DNA of 64,000 nucleotides from Lunularia cruciata (GCA_948567375.1 CAOYZS010000005.1:744001-808000), one strand, 5' to 3'; shown: positions 1 to 12,591, numbered from the stretch's first letter. Made by a program: numbers and translations. The notes: generated by a model not told the origin, from the sequence alone.

Positions 1-647
1 CCTCGCCCAGTTGATAGGTTCTCCTGCAAACATCTTATGGAAGAACACCACTTGGTGTTTCATCACATAAGTTGTTCTCTCTGGCTTTAGGATTGCCATG
101 AGAGCACTCACGATCCCTCTCTTCACCGGATCTTTGTAACTCTCGACCTTATAACCATTCTTCGTCCTCTTCGAAGGGAAGCATCCCTCACTTCTTGGGT
201 TTTTTTGGCTACCTCTCCCTTCCCCAAGAACGTGGTACCCTACTCCGTGCCTACCTTTCTTCTGAGTACCAATCTTCAATCTGACTCTGTCCAACAAGCT
301 GGATTTCGTCTCTTCCTCTCTTCCTTGGGGCCATCGAGACACTTACTCTCTATTATCTCGGTCATGAACCCTGGAAAACTCACGATCTAGTTCCACACCA
401 AGAATGTAATCCGAAGTTGGCTCAAGACTTAGATTCTTGCCATCACATCTAACATCCGAATTGCATAATTTCTCACTACAAATTTGGAGTTCTTCTTCCC
501 TCCGCCCATCTTTCCTGCTTCTTCATTGTCTCTCGGGTTAACTCTCTCAAATTCTCCTCTACACACTAGTGCGTCTCCAACTCTACTTCCCTTCCCATGA
601 TCTCCTGCAAGACGACTCCTCAATGGCAAAGGAAAATTGCTCAACAT
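1..647 (-). pseudogene. LTR-encoded ORF of unknown function, N-terminal part (3' LTR copy)
   Basis: Starts MLSNFPLPLRSRL and continues through KMGGGKKNSKF, as in the 5' LTR copy at 10069 and in GL-F at 32786. The first frame stops at 429. Further sense-frame segments matching HQ(A/V)(V/F)FFHKMFAGE and GDEYYxKTGK sequences of other copies would follow, partly beyond the left edge. It is the N-terminal domain of the roughly 850-codon protein carried in every GL LTR. No family recognised. Confidence 0.7.
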
Positions 648-1059
648 TGCTTTGTCGTTAGCGCGATTTTTATAGAGTCGTGCCTTCTTCATCTCTCTTC
701 AATTTGAGTTTCTATCGAGAAATCACACCTCTTGCATGCGCATGTCACTGTCAAGTGTACTTCACGCGTATGACCGCCAGTTTTTGAGCGGTCCTTTCTT
801 GAATTTCTTGCCCCAAAGAAAAGTTGTTACACTATCTTTGCCTTGGGTTGTCTCCCCGTGATATGAAGACTTCTTACTTCAGGTTGTTTGCTCATAGGGC
901 AAGTCCGAGTACTTCACATATGACCCAAAGCCACATTACTTTGGGTTTCATCTCAAAGATGCTTTTCTTTGCCTTCTTTGGCCATACAGGCACAATCCTA
1001 CTTCTCTATACACTTCTTCTTCTCCATTTTGGAAAAAAACAAAAAATGTGGGTACCACA
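1..1059 (-). repeat. 3' LTR of GL-A (first 1059 bp)
   Basis: On the minus strand it starts TGTGGTACCCACA directly after a purine tract and continues to the window edge. It is collinear with the start of the 5' LTR at 10481 and of solo LTR GL-F. A TATAAAAA-type motif lies near 663-672, just upstream of the LTR ORF start. Confidence 0.88.
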
Positions 1060-1077
1060 TACCCCCTCCTTCAAAAG
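1060..1077 (-). other. Polypurine tract of GL-A
   Basis: Minus-strand TTTTGAAGGAGGGGGTA immediately abuts the LTR start TGTGG. This is the expected plus-strand priming site. The same tract precedes the GL-B 3' LTR at 17960-17975. Confidence 0.85.
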
Positions 1078-1084
1078 TGAGCAT

Positions 1085-2433
1085 CCCTACGAACATAGGC
1101 CTCGAGTGTCTTAGAGACTTCCAAATCTATGGTCCAATATCTCCGAACTCTCCACCCATTTACTCGAGTGACAAAAGGATTGCCTGCCAGGTCTACAAGC
1201 TGCATGGACCCATTTTCATAAAGATGAAGAACTCAATAGGGCCCCATCCATCTCAAATGCAACTTGCTTGGAAAAAACATTTGGTGATTGTCATATAACA
1301 AAACCAAATCTTCTTCTCGCAAAGCCACAGGCTTGATATGCTTATCATGCCTGACTTTCCTCTACGCTTGTACTTCCTTTGTGGTTTGCATTGCATCATC
1401 TCTTTTCTCTTCTAACCACATTAGTTGATGGATCCAAAGATCTTGGCTTTCTTCCTCCGACAGTCATTCTTTGCAAAGAATCTGATATGTTGATACTTCA
1501 AATTCAAATGGTAGTATGGGATGCAAGCCATATGTCAAGAAGTATGGAGTTTGTTTGGTTGTAATCTTTTATGTCGTTCGATATGCCCACAACACGGTTG
1601 GTAATTTCGTCTCCTAGTCATAAGCACAATTGACAGTGACCTTATTCAAAATTTTGCAAAGTAACCCATCCGCCTTTTCCATTAAGCCATTTGCTTTTGG
1701 GTTATAAGGAGTCATCTTCTGATGTTTAATCTGAAAGTACTTGGTTAATGCCTCTATTATAGAGTTCAAAAAGTGTGTCCCTTAGTCATTGACCAATTCC
1801 AAAGGACGCCCATATTGAGAGATGATGTTTCGAAAGAAAAATTCCGCCATAGTTTTGGCATCATCTCTGCAAGTTGCTTCAGCTTCGACCATCTTGGTAG
1901 CATAGTCAGTGCAAACCAAAATGCATCACTTTCTTGTGACTCAGGTCATTGGTTGAATGGGACCCACAAAATCAATTCCCCATTTCTCAAATGGGGCCAA
2001 AAGTAAAATTGGTCTCAAAGACCATTGGGAAGTAGCCATCGGCTTCCCCGTTCTTTGACAAGCATCACAGCTTTGGATATGAGCATGTGTGTCTTTTTAC
2101 ATTGTAGGCCACCAATACCCCACCAAAAGAATCTTCTTTACAGTATTCTTCAGAGCATAGTGTCCTCCCAATGCTTTGGAGTGTAAAGATTCAATCACTC
2201 CTCCTACTTCGTATGACTCCAAGCATCGCCGAAGTACTTCATCCACCCATCTTGAATAGAATGTTGTGTTTGAGCTGGTACAGCCCCATTTTCTTGAGAA
2301 AGACTTGGCCCTCTGCTCCGGGTCCATCCCTTCAGGACAATGGAGAGTATGCAAATAATGATGTTTTTCTGCTGCATACCTCATACTTTGCATTGCTGTT
2401 AATTGATATAACTCTTCGTCAAGGAACTGATTG
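1085..2433 (-). pseudogene. Integrase region of GL-A pol (degenerate)
   Basis: Minus-strand frames give an HHCC zinc-binding region (GGHYALKNTVKKIL, then a CxxC pair near 2060), then the catalytic core. The first Asp is in GIDFVGP (about 1966-1985), the second in VND followed by a stop (about 1768-1793), and the Glu in ANGLMEK (about 1673-1700). The C-terminal LLYDN...LRWMGPY motif is typical of plant Athila/Tat integrases. Multiple stops (for example TAA right after the second Asp) and small shifts disable it. The sequence runs straight into the polypurine tract, leaving no room for a chromodomain or env-like ORF. Confidence 0.88.
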
Positions 2434-3776
2434 TCAATTTCCCACTCCTAGTCTTGATTTTCTAACCTGTACAGGAAGTCTGCATTCGAATGTGAAGCTC
2501 CCTTCCTTACTGTGAAGTATATGTGAATTCTTGTAACAACAAGATCCATCTTGCAATTTGCCTGGACAAATCTGCCTTCTTGACCAAATGTTGCAATGCG
2601 TAATGGTCAACATAGAAGACAAACTCGTATCCCAACAGGTACTGGTGAAATTTCTTGCAGGCATACACCATCCCAAGTGCTTCTCTTTTGGTCGTCAAAT
2701 AGTTCTTTTTAGAAACTGAAAGTTGTCGGCTGGCATAATACACCAGGTAGTCCTTCTTCTTCTCGTCCTTCTGACTTAAGACGACCCCGATGGCCATGGA
2801 AAAAGTGTCCACATATACATGAAAAGAGACGTCCCAATTCGGGGCCCTCATAATTGGTGCTTTAACCAAAATTCTTCTTCAACACTTGGAAAGCTTCTTC
2901 TTGATTTATTTCCCATAGATAGTCTTTGGATTTCTTCAGAAGCTTTGTAAGGGGTGCAGCAAGCACCACATAATTTGACACAAAGCGTCTGTAGCATCTG
3001 ACATGTCCCAAGAAGGCTCTCAGCTCACGGATGTTCTTCAGGGATTCCAAAGCTCTGATTACTTTAACCTTCTCGACATCAACTTCAATACCTCGGCTTG
3101 ACACGTGATGCCCCAAAATAATTCCCTCTTTCATTGCGAAGAAGCATTTCTCTGGGTGTAATGACAAGCCGGCAAAACGACACCTTTCAAAAGTTTGGCA
3201 AAGGTCATCTAAATGTACATCTCTTCGCCCAAACACACAAAAATCATCAATGAAGACTTCCACAAATTTGCATAAGAAATCTTTGAAGATTGAATTCATC
3301 ATCCACTGGAAAGTAGCGGGAGCTTTACACAACCCAAAGGGCATTTGATTGTAAGCAAAAGTGCCCCAATTGGTCATGAATGCAGTTTTATCCTTGTCCT
3401 CCTCTCGAATAGTTACTTGATTGTAACCTGAAAATCCATTGAGAAAGCTATAACAAGGGTGACCAACTACTTGATCTAGAATTGTATCAATAAAAGGCAA
3501 GGGAGGATGATCCTTCCTTGTGACTGCGTTCAACTTACAAAAGTCTTGGCACACTCGGATCGTCCCTGTTTTCTTCTTCGGGACAATGACAATGGGGGAG
3601 ACCCATTCACTACTTAAGACATGGAAGATGATTCTGGCCCCTAAGTACTTGTCAATTTCATCTTTCACCAAGAGCGAGTACTTTGGGTTCAGGCAGTATT
3701 GTCTCTGCCGAACCGGAACTGCACCTTCAACCAGATCAATCCAATGTTCTCCAAATTCTTGTGGAATACCCAACAT
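2434..3776 (-). pseudogene. Reverse transcriptase and RNase H of GL-A pol
   Basis: The RT frame (3776-2862, about 304 codons) is largely open: VSPIVIVPKK, the MPFGLCKAPATFQ fingers/palm motif and the catalytic FIDDF box (about 3234-3262; F replaces the usual Y of YxDD). A frameshift near 2865 leads into RNase H (2869-2507), with VDTFSMAIGVVLSQ (first Asp region), REALG (Glu) and FYVDHYALQHL (Asp). Together with PR upstream and INT downstream this gives Ty3/gypsy order. In GL-B the central part of this region is deleted, so GL-A is the better reference copy. Confidence 0.93.
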
Positions 3777-3940
3777 TTGATCAATAGACTAGGCGAATAC
3801 AACCTGGAATTCTATGAATAGGGCAATGTATCCTGCCAACTCCTCCAAAGTGATTGTCTTCAAAATTTTTAAAATTTTACTTTCAGTCAAGACACATGTT
3901 GACAGTCATCGGGGTTGATGACTCCTTCAATGTGGCTTAC

Positions 3941-4560
3941 TCAGCTTAACCCAAGGCGAGCTGCCATCAAACCCCCTTCCTCCAAGTCAAGTTCACCCCA
4001 GGCAAGGTCATATGGATCTTCATCTTTGATATCCACCTCATAGCATTCCAAGTAATTGACTTGAACTTTGTCTTTGGATTCGTCTGAGGACAAAGACGAT
4101 GAGTCTTTGGATTTGTCCTCCTCTTCTGACAAACTCATTTCCCCAAGATGGGCAAATTTTGTCCAACTCACAGTCACCAGCTTCTGATCTTTAGACAAAA
4201 TGTCCTTGAATTGTAACTTTTGTTGATGCCAATCCACCACAACTTGGGCACTATACAACCAAGGTCTTTTGATCAACAAAGGGTAACGAGTCTTTGTCAC
4301 TGGTCGCAACACAATGTAATTCAACTTGAAGGGCACCCCTCCAATGATCGTGGTAATGTTTGACAGCATGCCCAAAGGCCGTCTCCTGGTTTGGTCTGCA
4401 AATTTCAAAACTCTGGGTGTTGGCTCAAACGTATGATACCCCAGTCAATTTGCAATATCCTTGGTCATGACATTCACACCGGAACCCGATCATGGGTATC
4501 AATGTGATCATGCACCCTGCAATCTCCACGTCAACCTCAGGAGATCCCAGATCTTCTTGT
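3941..4560 (-). pseudogene. Aspartic protease region of GL-A pol
   Basis: Homologous to the GL-B segment 15270-15620. The flap/core reads KFADQTRRRPLGMLSNITTI, followed by YPLLIKRPWLYSAQVVVDW, a conserved retropepsin-like C-terminal half. The catalytic DSG loop is expected near 4470-4500. A small indel there removes a clean Asp-Ser-Gly reading and shifts the frame into VNVMT-like sequence, so the enzyme is dead. An acidic linker (3941-4190) joins it to RT. Confidence 0.7.
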
Positions 4561-7119
4561 TCACTATGATAGATAGTGGGCAGGTCCTTCTTTGACATCG
4601 ACCTCACCTTCTTAAGGGCCGAATTCAGCTGCTTCTTGTATATCTTATTGTCTTCCCACAATTGCTTGAATGTAACATTGGCATTTGTGGCTGCCAAATC
4701 CCCTACAATATCATATTGGGGTACTCCTCCCAATTTGACCGTCTTTGCCTTCGGCTTTGGGTTCGAAGTCTCTCCATGTTCCATTTTGACTTTGGGATGT
4801 TTTAAAATGGTGACGGGATTGCTAGTGGCCTTAACCCAAGGTTCCTCGGGTTGGCCCACCTTGGCTTGGATTAGACCCTTTACTTTGGATCGGATGTCCG
4901 CCAGAAAAACTAGAGGCTTTGTCTTCGTCTCCTCTTCCAAACTCAGTTCCTGAGTTCTGAGTAGTGCCTCTTTAAGTTCTTCCTGCAAGGCTTTAGCTTT
5001 GGCTTCTGAGAGGATCTTTTCCTACTTGGCAGAAAGAATTGCCTTCGGGCACAGTCTCTTTGCCTTTCTGGAAGATGATGAGGTTGTACTCAGTTCTCTG
5101 GGATTACACTTCTTCTTACTTGCGCATGTCTCAACCTTCAAAATTTCAAGGTCAGGCCATTCCCCTTCCGAGGCCGGACGCCCTTCCTGAGGTCTCTCCT
5201 CCTCAAGCGTGATGCAATTACATTAGTATCCCCCTTTGCCTGAATTGCTGCACGCTCAACGGGAGTCTGTACATATTTTACAGGCAGCTTTGGGTTTGGT
5301 GGGTGAGGGCATTGGTTGCCCGTATGGCCCAATCCTTTGCAATTTCCGCATAGGAGAACGTACCCGATTTGCCTTCTTGGCTCCGGACAGTTTGGAGACC
5401 AATGTCCCATTGAGCCACAATTGTAATAGGCTTCGGGTGCAGCATTCTGAGGTCAATTTTGGTTGCTCATCGGTGGTCTTCATGGAAGAGCATTGGGGTT
5501 ATACTCCCTTGGTTCAAACCTTGGACCTTGATAAGATGTGCTCGCCTGAGGTTGTACCTCTTGCATTTGGTACACAACCTCTTCTTCCTCACCTTGGTTC
5601 CATCCCAAAACCCAATCAATCTGCTGCACCAGGAATGCATTACGAGTATTGCATTTTGTGTTTGCATGGCCCTACTTGCCACATGCAGTGCACCATACAT
5701 TCAATCTGCCAAATGTTGGGGCCTTCCTTTGGTCTTTAGCCCCAATCATCTGGATCTTAAAATCTGAAAACTCCTTGATGAGAGCATCCAACTTTGTATT
5801 TGCCTTATGTACACTCTTTGTTGGAAGAGTCACTGGTTTCTTACCCCCTTGTCTTGGCTTTGATTCTTCTTTGGATTCCAAAGAAGAGCTCAAAACATGG
5901 AGGATTCCTCCAAAGAAGGGGATGTATTGCGCAAAGCTCTCCTTCTGGGCTTCTTGCTTTTCTTCTCCCAATTGCTCTGGTTGCCAGCAGAGTGAGAGTG
6001 GGCCACCTCGTAACGGGCGACATGTTTGAGTACCTTGTCCAGGGAAGTTACATTCCTCTCCCTCGCAAAGATTCAAATCTTTGGGGAAAGTCCTCCCAGG
6101 AACCAGGTAATGGCTTGCGCATCAGAGTAATCCACCACCCCCGATTGCTTTGGAACTCGGTTTAAGAGTGCCATGAACCGCTTAGAGTAGTCTCTCAACT
6201 TCTCCTTCTTGCCTTGGTCTAAATCATTGAGTGCCGCGAAGACACTCGTGTCGTAGTCAACCTCCCGGAATCATTCCAAGAAGTTGTTTCTCAAGTCCGC
6301 CTAGTCTGCCAGTACAAACCCCTTCTGAGTCACATGGGTGTACCAACTTTGAGCTTTCTTTTGGAGCAGACTTAGGAAAATTTGCAGTCGATCTGCCAAG
6401 TCATGCTCCTTGTTAGCAAAGGAGATGACTTTCAATTCTTTGATGAATTCATCGGAGTCTTCATCTTGTTCTGTCCCCCTTATACTTCTGATAGGAGTGT
6501 CGGGTGAAGGGCAACAAAGTCATTGTTCAATGCACTGAGATTGACTGGGGTAGAGTTGAACTTGATGGAACCAAGGAATTGGCTGGAATTGACGCCATGT
6601 TGTCAGCCTTAGGATTCCAATTTGTCAAATTCAAGGTAGGGTCTTCTTTGACAATTTCTCATATGAGGGTGTCGACTTCAACCCGATTGGAAGATTCAGG
6701 ATCAACACCTTCAATGTGTTCTTCAAAATTCCTTCGGGACAACCAAGGAATTGTTCATAGAAGATGTTGACACTCTTCTTCCATGAGTGTCCGTGTTGTC
6801 TTTTCCCAAACAAAGTTCTTTAAGGATGCAGCCTCCTTTACAACTCTAGGGGAAGTCAATGTACTAGGCCGTAAAGCATATGTTTGGCCACTTGAGTCTT
6901 TCTTCTTTTTGGACGAAGAGGGGGATGCAAAGTAGCCTTGCTAACCGCCTTCACATTTCTTGTGGTCAAGTTCTTGCAGGGCTTCTTGCACTTCGTGAAG
7001 AAGTTGAAAGTCCAATGCCTCTCGTTCGGTTTCATCAAAAGTGGATAGGACTTTCAGATGATTTTCTTCTTCATGCTGCAATGCTCGTCTTTGAACTCTC
7101 TCTTCCTGTTGTTCTCTCA
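4561..7119 (-). pseudogene. Gag polyprotein of GL-A (degenerate)
   Basis: From 7119 leftward: an N-terminal basic/glutamine-rich leader; a Retrotrans_gag-like capsid region (about 6600-6100), best read by comparison with GL-B; a Ser/Lys-rich spacer; three CCHC zinc knuckles (WCTACGK-stop-GHAN near 5660-5690, MGHWSPNC near 5395-5410, CGNCKGLGHTGNQC near 5310-5350); and a charged linker (4988-4561) leading to protease. Numerous stops and frameshifts. Matches GL-B gag domain for domain. The first codons are uncertain because the leader is fused to the LTR by deletion at 7119. Confidence 0.78.
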
Positions 7120-10100
7120 AGGCACAACTTCCTTGATCAAAATTGCTTCACATCAACTTTGCACTACACTCACAAATGCAGAATACTACCAACACTGATG
7201 TGGGATCCAACATCCAACAAGCACTCTGACTTGCACTTCAAATTCTCCACACACTCACAAACACAATTGCAAAGTTGATACTTGGAATCAAGCTTAAGCA
7301 ACAAGCACAACTTCACAGCAGTTCACTTTATCTATTCTCAGAAATAATGAGCACTGAACAACATAAGACTGCAAATGCCACTCTTAAGTAGTGAAGCAAT
7401 CTACAGTTATCTTCCTAATGCACCTCTTCCTAACAACTCTACAAACCTGCAGATCCAAAATGACAGTGCACCTCTTCATATCTGCCTATTCACATCTGAA
7501 ATCGGTTACTAATCTGATCCAATGTCTACTTCTTCCTCGGTTTTCAAGCCCAAACCCAAAGTAACTTTACTTCCTACTACTCTGTCCTTCGGTTTCATAA
7601 TTCCTACATCTTTTACCAGATCTAACAATTCTCTATCCTGATCTGACATTTCACAAGTGGGTAATCTATCTAACTCCTTACCTGCTGACCCACTCTTCTC
7701 TTATGTCTCCAATGGTAACTCCAAAGACGTATGTACTCCTACTTCATCTACTTCGGGTTTTGCTCTAACATCTTTCCAAAGTTTATCTATCTCTAATTTC
7801 ACTACGTCTAATCTGATCATGATATTGTCTTCTACTTCCAATATTTTCCTATCTACATGAGTTCTGAGACTAATTAACAGAGCATTCAAGTCTGTATCCT
7901 TCACATGTCTCCTCTCGTCTCTTGTACCAACAACTTCAACTCGTGCAGCCTCGTCTCTTCAATACAAACACTTGCCTCTGTACTTAACATCACATTCATC
8001 CTGATTACGATCTCCAATCTCATCTTCCTTTCATGCTCCCGATCTGCAAGCCAATCTTCCATGTACATTGCCAATTCTACCTCAAACTCGGCTTTCACAG
8101 TTTCCTTCTCCTTCTCCTTCTGCACAATCTTCTCCTCCTGATTATGAAGTAACTCTCATAATCTCTCTTCTTCCCTATATCTCACTGTCAACTCCCATTG
8201 CCACAATTGCTTATTCTCTTCTACACTCTCCATCACTCTATCAAGCTCTTGTTCTTTCTTTGCTACCCTCGCCATAGCATAGATAATTTCTAGTTTTGAA
8301 TCAACAAACTGCTGCTTCAAGATTTTGTACTCAACTACTTGTCTCTCCCTTGCTATGTCACTCTTCTTCACAAGTTCTTCTCGATACCTCACTTCTCTCT
8401 TCAAAATCTCAATTACTTGACATTGCACTATTGCATCCCCTTGTAGTACTTCCCTTTCCTCCTTGCCTTGAATTATACTCTTCTTCAACTCCGAGTTCTC
8501 TTCTTCCAGTCTTGCCAATACCTGCAACACAGTCTTCACCTCCGGACACTTTGACTGCATCTCTTTCTTCTTGTGCTCTAGCTTCACTAACAACGGGCAC
8601 ACAATTTCTTGCAGGTACTCCACTCCATCACTTGCAAATACTTCAACTTGCGGAGTGATCTCCTTCTTCACCTCTTCTTCTCCCGATACTTGCCTTCTTC
8701 TCTACAGTCGTCGTATCAGAATAGATGCTTCACTTCCCGAACTAGCATTCTCCTCTTCCCTTGCCTTGCTTGGACCTGCTTCACACTCCACCTTGCGCCT
8801 CGACCAAACTTCCCTCTGAATCGTAATCTTATTCTCCTCCGGCTCGGGTACCTTGTCCTCCAACTTTGCATTATTCTCTTCCTTGAGCTCCACCCGAACT
8901 TCTTCTTTTGCTGCAAGTACCGACGTCATCTCTCCACCTTCATTGTTGTCGCCACTCGTATCCCCACTTTGTAGCATGAGATCAGGTTCTTCCTTGTGTT
9001 CCGAGTCTTTGGACTTGCACTTGACTTCACCTTCCGAGTCTTCTTCCGATGATGCAATCACCACCATATCTTTCCTCGGGTTTCCTCTCTTGGTCTTCTA
9101 AGGTCATGTCTTCTCTATGTCTTCGCCTTCTCCTTGTTGACTCTACTTCTTCGACTTTGGAGTACTCACTTCTACCTTTGCACTCTTCCCTGTTTGCACG
9201 TAGTACTCATCAGTGCTTTGGATTTGAAGAATATACTGTTGCTCCTCCGTGTCGACTTCTCTTCTCAAGTCGGGATGAAAGTGAGACACCATTCTGCTTT
9301 GCTCCGCCGCATTGAGCAAGTTTAACCCGAGGTAGAAATGTGCTGCAAACGGCACAATGTAGTGTAAAGGCAACTTATCCCGCAAATTCCACACCATCTG
9401 CCTCTTTCTTCCATGGAGGCACCTCGCCCAATTGATAGGTTCTCCTGCAAACATCTTATGGAAGCACACCGCTTGGTGTTTCATCACATAAGTCATTCTC
9501 TTCGGCTTCAAGATTGCCATGAGAACACTCACGATCCCTCTCTTCACCGGATCTTTGTAACTCTTGACCTTATACCCATTCTTCATCCTCTTCAAAGAGA
9601 AGGCATCCCTCACCTCTTGGGTTTCTTCGGCTACCTCTCCCTTCCCCAAGAACGTGGTACCCTACTCCGTGCTTGCCTCTCTTCCAAGTACCAATCTCCA
9701 ACCTGACTCTATCCACCGAGCCGGATTTCCTCTTGTCCCCTCTTCCTCAGGGCCATCGAGACACTTACTCTCTATTATCTTGGTCATGAACCCTGGAAAA
9801 CTCACGTTCTAGTTCCATGCCAAGAATGTGATCCGAAGTCGGCTCAAGACTTCAATTCTTGCAATCACATCTAACCTCCAAATTGCATGATTTCTCATTG
9901 CAAATTTGGAGTTTTTCTTCCCTCCTCCCATCTTTCTTGCTTCTTCACTGCCTCTTGGGTTAACTCTCTCGAATTCTCCTCTACACACTAGCGCATCTTC
10001 AGCTCTACTTCCCTTCCCACAATCTCCTACAAGATGACTCCTCAATGGCAAAGGAAAATTGCTCAACATTGCTTCATCGTTAGCCCAATTTTTATAGAGT

Positions 10101-10481
10101 TGCGCCTTCTTTGTCTCTCTTCAATTCAAGTTTCTATCGGGAAATCACACCTCTTGCATGTGCCTGTCAATGTCAAGTGTACTTCTTGTGTATGACCGTC
10201 GGTTCTTGAACGGTCCCTTCTTGAATTTCTCGCCCCAAAGAAAAGTTATTACACTATCTTTGCCTTGGGTTGTCTCTCCCCGATACGAAGAATTCTTACT
10301 TTGGGTTGTCTGTTGATAGGGCAAGTCCAAGTACTTTGCCCTATGACCCAAAACCATGTTACCTCAGGTTTCATCTTGAAGACGCTTTTCTTCGCCTTCT
10401 TTGGCCATACAAGCGCAATCCAACTTCTCTATACACTTCTTCTTCTCCATTTCAAAAAAAACAAAAAATGTGGGTACCACA
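7120..10481 (-). repeat. 5' LTR of GL-A (3'-truncated)
   Basis: Starts TGTGGTACCCACA at 10481 (minus) and aligns with solo LTR GL-F through the ORF, the TTAAG promoter-like motif (7379-7394) and part of the downstream region, ending abruptly at 7120. The last roughly 320 bp, including the GTTGTCACA terminus, is missing. The start interrupts a GL-B coding frame. A TATAAAAATTG motif at about 10086-10096 precedes the LTR ORF ATG. Confidence 0.88.
7509..10069 (-). pseudogene. LTR-encoded ORF of unknown function (full span, degenerate)
   Basis: Spans ATG at 10069 to TAG at 7509-7511, about 2.56 kb or roughly 850 codons, with frameshifts and stops. Order: N-terminal domain (MLSNFPLPLRSHL...GGGKKNSKF); a conserved block HQAVCFHKMFAGEPINWARC...MVWNLRDKLPLHYIVPFAAHFYLGLN (open 9649-9143); an acidic Ser/Glu-rich stretch; a long Lys/Glu/Gln coiled coil (open 8671-8156 and 8125-7701); and the terminal EEVDIGSD-stop. 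The same start and stop recur in other GL LTRs. Not gag, RT, integrase or env by any motif I can see. Function unknown. Confidence 0.72.
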
Positions 10482-11791
10482 AGGAGTCTTGGCAAGTCTA
10501 TGAACTGCCAAGGGGAAGAAAAATATGCATGCAGCCAAGGTGGGCCCAATAAAGTCACCACAAAAGAGGAGGAGAGCTTGGATGGAGAAACCTTAAAAGT
10601 AGAAAGATTGTGACTTCGGGGTAAGGCACAAGAAGGAGTGTTGCTTGAAGAGGATGAAAAAGGCCATGCCGATGACAAGAAGTGTGACAAAGGGGAGTAT
10701 CTATCAAAGGTCGTGTGTCAGCTGTTCGCATTCCTACAATATAAGAAAGTAGAGATGGTGAGCGCTAACCTCGATGTGCATGATGAGTTGGTTGCAGTAG
10801 AGAAGTGGAGTGCAAAAACCTTGTTGTTGAGAAGCAAGCTAATGAGAGTAGAGATGGAAGCCAAAGAACTTTGGGTGGAGGAGATTCTTTGGAGTAGGCA
10901 CTCTGAAGTAATGAGAGAGGATTTGGTGAAGTGTCGTGAAGAGGCAAAGGAGATGATAGCATTGGTCAAGTGCAGAAGGGAGAAATTGCTGATGCATGAG
11001 TAGATTTAATACACTCAAAGGCGAGTGCAGTAGTAATGGAGCAAGAGTTGGGGAGTCTCAAGAAGAAGGCCATTGAGAAAGATCAAGCTTGGCAGGGGAG
11101 TGAGCCGAGCATGGTAGAGAAGAAGATTGATTGTGAGAATTGTTGAGGGTGGCAAAAGAGCAAAATGTTGTGAATCGATAGGAGAAGGAGGTGATGAAGG
11201 CTGAATTTGAGGACAAGCTCTAGATGTATTGCAATGAGTTGGAGGAAGAAAGAAGAAGGAGAAGCTCAAGATTGTAGGAGAAGCTGATGATGTAGCTAGG
11301 GTGGTAAATGAGATCAAGGCAATGTTGAGCATGGGGGTTGGAAGAGGCCAGATTGCACGAGTTGAAATTGTTGGTGCGGGAGACACACAAGAGAAAGGCA
11401 AAAGACACAAAGTTGAACAAGGTATTAATTCATCTGCAAGAACGAGTAGATAGAAAAATGTTAGAAGTAGGAGACAATGTGTGTCTCAGATTGGACTTGT
11501 TAAGACCAAGCTAGATAAACTTCATAGTGAAGTACAAGAAGTTAGAAGACTCAAAGTAGAAAAAGTGGGAGTGCAAGTGTCTTTAGAGTTGTTTTCTGAG
11601 ATATTAGAGAAGAGTGGAGTGGAAGATAAAGAATTAGATAAGGTACCCACTAGTGCAATTGAAGTTTGTAATGAAGACATTGTAGAAATAGAAGAGTTAG
11701 GAGTGGAATTGAGTAGACCCAAAGATGGGGAAATTCTCAAAGGAACATCGGGTATGACACCAAAGTTGAAGTTGACATCGGATTGGAGTAG
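10482..11791 (+). pseudogene. LTR-encoded ORF, C-terminal part (GL-B 5' LTR)
   Basis: Begins mid-gene where GL-A inserted. The frame 10638-11003 encodes a Lys/Glu-rich coiled coil (KVVCQLFAFLQYKK, then AKELWVEEILWS), followed by frames ending in ERVDRKMLEVGDN-like sequence (about 11440-11480) and VDIGLE-stop at 11789. Stops and indels at about 11001, 11140 and 11225 break it. Same protein family as at 18408-20951. Function unknown. Confidence 0.65.
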
Positions 11792-12584
11792 AAATAGTTT
11801 TGAGATATGAAGAGGTTGATATGAAGAGATGCATTGTCATTTCAGACCTATAGGTAGGAAAAGTTGTTGTAGAATGGTATTTTGTTAGCAATTGCCAATT
11901 GCTCTACTATTTAAAGGAGGCATTCTTAGTCATATGTTGTTTAGTGCTCATAATTCTAAGAATAGATAAAGCAAAGTGCTGATTTTAGTGCTCATCAATT
12001 GAGCTTAATTCTGAGTATCAATTTTTTGTTTGTAGTTGTGAGTGTGTGGAGAATTTCAAAGTGCAAGTCAGTGTGCTTGTTGGGGGTTGGATTTCATAGC
12101 CTTGATCTTCATTCTATTTGTTTGATCTTGAGTGAAGTGCAATCAAAGAAATGCCTTGATAGATCTCAGAGGAATTGTAGTGTTGGTAGTATTTTGCATT
12201 TGTAAATGCAATGCTAAGTTGATGTGAAGCAATTTTGATTGAGGAAGTTGTGCCTTTAGTGGAGGGTTGGAACACAATTCTGAGGCAAAGTTATTTTGTA
12301 GTGAAGTGCCATTTTTGGAAGAGACAAAATCATCACAATCAAGATTATTTGGAAAGATTGATGGAGTTGTGATTATCGATGATAAATTGTTGTGACAAGA
12401 CTGCGTATCAATGCTTGTTACTCTCTTCTGGGTGTGGTTACTCCTTGGGAGATTAAAGACGCAACCAAGAAGAATTACTTTTTATTGTTTGACTTCATAT
12501 TTGACCAATTCTGATCAGTATCTCTATGGGAATGAACTTTACTTACTTGATTACTGCAAAAGTGATATTTGCCAGGTTGTCACA
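10482..12584 (+). repeat. 5' LTR of GL-B (5'-truncated by GL-A)
   Basis: Contains the C-terminal two thirds of the LTR ORF, stop TAG 11789-11791 after VDIGLE, the CTATTTAAAGGAG promoter-like box (about 11906-11918) and the conserved LTR end, ATATTTGCCAGGTTGTCACA at 12565-12584. Collinear with 19640-21747 of its own 3' LTR. Confidence 0.88.
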
Positions 12585-12591
12585 TGATTTT

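Larger units (their letters stand above)
1..10481 (-). mobile_element. GL-A: giant-LTR Ty3/gypsy retrotransposon, left end beyond window
   Basis: Read on the minus strand: 5' LTR (10481 to 7120), gag, protease, RT, RNase H, integrase, polypurine tract, then the first 1059 bp of the 3' LTR. Both LTR starts read TGTGGTACCCACA. PR-RT-RH-INT order defines Ty3/gypsy. No chromodomain follows integrase, and the C-terminal LLYDN...LRWMGPY motif resembles the plant Athila/Tat group. A deletion at 7119/7120 fuses the LTR directly to gag leader sequence, removing about 320 bp of LTR end and the primer binding site. The element interrupts the 5' LTR ORF of GL-B at 10482. Frameshifts and stops make it non-functional. 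Confidence 0.9.

Noticed and set aside
824-1298. Plus-strand frames of 96 and 109 codons
   Set aside because: They lie antisense to the LTR start and integrase end of GL-A, with no motifs.
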